Assembly: GCF_900188335.1 (NCBI RefSeq)
Contig: NZ_FZOY01000007.1
Coordinates: 186,001-250,000, forward strand
Direction of reading: 5' to 3'
Source of the DNA: Tropicimonas sediminicola
GTDB taxonomy: Bacteria > Pseudomonadota > Alphaproteobacteria > Rhodobacterales > Rhodobacteraceae
DNA: 64,000 nucleotides
Positions 63,213 through 64,000 of this stretch are shown in pieces; within the stretch, counting starts at the first letter, position 1; each line of letters begins with the position of its first letter. Position numbers and translations under genes: made by a program. Under the pieces are notes generated by a model. That model was not told where the DNA came from. It made no database searches and saw nothing but the letters and a program-made list of their open reading frames with translations.

Positions 63213-63439
63213 CCGGGAAATCCGGCCCTGCCCGCGGCGCCTCGACTCAAACCTATCTAAAAAGCCAGTACCTCAACCCGCCCCGCACGGTTGAGATCGA
63301 TCGCATCCCGCTCTAGTTTCCGCGCAGGAGCAGGATGCGCCGGACCGTCCGACCACCGGACACCGGCCCCTCATCCCCAGCCTGGTCCGAATAAAAAGAA
63401 GAACCGCGTCTGAAGCCATTTCGGACGTAGGGACGGACA

Positions 63440-63787
63440 TTGGCCGAGAGGAACGGGGCGAGCATCCCCGAACATGACATTCAGATGACGAACGTGCTTG
63501 AGATCGAGATCCCGAGGAGCCGCAGCGAAACGGCGCGCCAGGTCCTGGAGCGTATCGCCTGGCGCGGCTACATCCCGCCCGAAGCGGGCCAGGACAGCAC
63601 GGTCTGCTGGCACCTGCCCGCAGACCAGATCGACCTCATCCGCTCGGTCCTGCGCCGCAATCGCCGGCTCGCGGGGGAGTCCCCTGTACAATGGGGCTCG
63701 ATCGATCGGGTCTGCGAAACCATCGAGGCCGAGTCCCGACGCACCGGCACCCGGCCGCACTACGGCTACGACAGCTTCAAGCCCTGA
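63440..63787 (+). CDS. Small unknown protein (weak gene call)
   Basis: 115 residues from TTG 63440 with GGGACGG upstream; an internal ATG at 63485 is an alternative with no clear ribosome site. The sequence has a regular alpha/beta look (VLEIEIPRSRSETARQVLER, then VCWHLPADQIDLIRSVLRRN) and ends HYGYDSFKP. No family is recognised. It overlaps the convergent GNAT gene by 22 bases. About 230 bases before it (63213-63439) hold no gene and no clear hairpin. Confidence 0.45.
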   Translation: MAERNGASIPEHDIQMTNVLEIEIPRSRSETARQVLERIAWRGYIPPEAGQDSTVCWHLPADQIDLIRSVLRRNRRLAGESPVQWGSIDRVCETIEAESRRTGTRPHYGYDSFKP

Positions 63788-64000
63788 TGGGACGGCGGCG
63801 TGCTGGCGCCCGCGACCCGCAGCACCTGGCCACTGATCCCGTTCCAGTCGCCGACGCCCAGCACCCTGTCCGGGTTGGTGGGCGGCGGCATCTCCACACC
63901 GTCGAGCCGGGTGAATCCGAACCGCCCGTAATAGGGCGCGTCTCCCACCAGCATCAGCCGCTCCCAGCCGATATGGTGCGCGCGGTCGATCACTTCGCGG
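63766..64000 (-). CDS. GNAT family N-acetyltransferase, C-terminal part (5' end outside window)
   Basis: About 77 codons visible. The pattern GWERLMLVGDAPYYGRFGF with a following ...DRVLG segment is typical of YhbS-like acetyltransferases, where the YYGRFGF motif contacts acetyl-CoA. The frame is open to the right edge (preceded by RE), so the start and most of the catalytic domain lie beyond the window. The substrate is unknown. Its stop overlaps the small plus-strand gene by 22 bases. Confidence 0.75.
   Translation of the reverse strand, partial: REVIDRAHHIGWERLMLVGDAPYYGRFGFTRLDGVEMPPPTNPDRVLGVGDWNGISGQVLRVAGASTPPSHQGLKLS

Noticed and set aside
1-64000. tRNA, rRNA, CRISPR array, insertion sequence or prophage
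   Set aside because: I found no cloverleaf-like sequence, regular spaced repeat, transposase or integrase motif anywhere in the window; base composition is uniform apart from short promoter regions.

Overview
The window is a gene-dense, very GC-rich chromosomal segment with strongly GC-ending codons. Gene content and order point to an alphaproteobacterium of the Rhodobacterales (Rhodobacteraceae/Roseobacteraceae). The supporting traits are a compact 445-residue prolyl-tRNA synthetase, an HdaA-Ppk1-Ppx series, a propionyl-CoA carboxylase/methylmalonyl-CoA mutase locus with its own PccR-type regulator, and small secreted proteins of families such as DUF4174 and DUF6497. I see no rRNA, tRNA, transposase, phage gene or CRISPR array. 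Many genes overlap by 4 bases (ATGA or GTGA), as expected for tightly packed operons.

Layout. 1-5.5 kb: the end of a glutathione-S-transferase gene carrying a cysteine-rich tail, a YifB/ComM ATPase, and a minus-strand series of rsmI, yraN, gshB and an alpha/beta hydrolase. 5.6-11.1 kb: lipoprotein PBP activator, glnD and murJ, all physically overlapping. 11.3-16 kb: a MarR regulator, RND adaptor and RND pump operon behind a candidate operator, closed by a strong hairpin. 16-29 kb: a polyamine block. It has a four-gene Pot-type ABC importer plus FAD oxidase on the minus strand. A divergent GntR regulator is followed by gamma-glutamylpolyamine synthetase and a polyamine aminotransferase. Then come a BNR-repeat protein and a second FAD oxidase. 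Two copies of a TTTGATCA palindrome flank the regulator.

29-37.5 kb: proS, an AI-2E family exporter, hdaA, ppk1 and ppx, then an endonuclease/phosphatase-fold protein with a small secreted partner. 37.7-42.3 kb: a four-gene 2-oxoacid oxidoreductase operon. Its gamma, alpha and TPP-binding beta subunits are followed by a GltD-like flavoprotein with a C-terminal 2[4Fe-4S] ferredoxin domain, and a perfect 20-base palindrome precedes the first gene. 42.4-58 kb: the propionate locus (methylmalonyl-CoA mutase, pccA, pccB, several small proteins, an MFS exporter and the PccR-type regulator), with TTTGCAAA sites at both pccB and the regulator. 58-64 kb: a DUF465 protein and a cation:proton antiporter that share an FNR-like box, then lysC, ptsP (nitrogen PTS enzyme I), a small unknown ORF and a truncated GNAT gene.

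How it fits together: three metabolic modules (polyamine import and catabolism, pyruvate-type oxidoreductase, propionyl-CoA to succinyl-CoA) each come with a plausible local control site. They sit between housekeeping genes for nitrogen signalling (glnD, ptsP), wall synthesis (murJ, PBP activator), polyphosphate metabolism and replication control. The most unusual items are the oxidoreductase operon with its fused electron-transfer subunit and palindrome, the regulator-site pairs, the GST with a YHS-like tail, and a long overlap between a sulfotransferase-like gene and the mutase gene.
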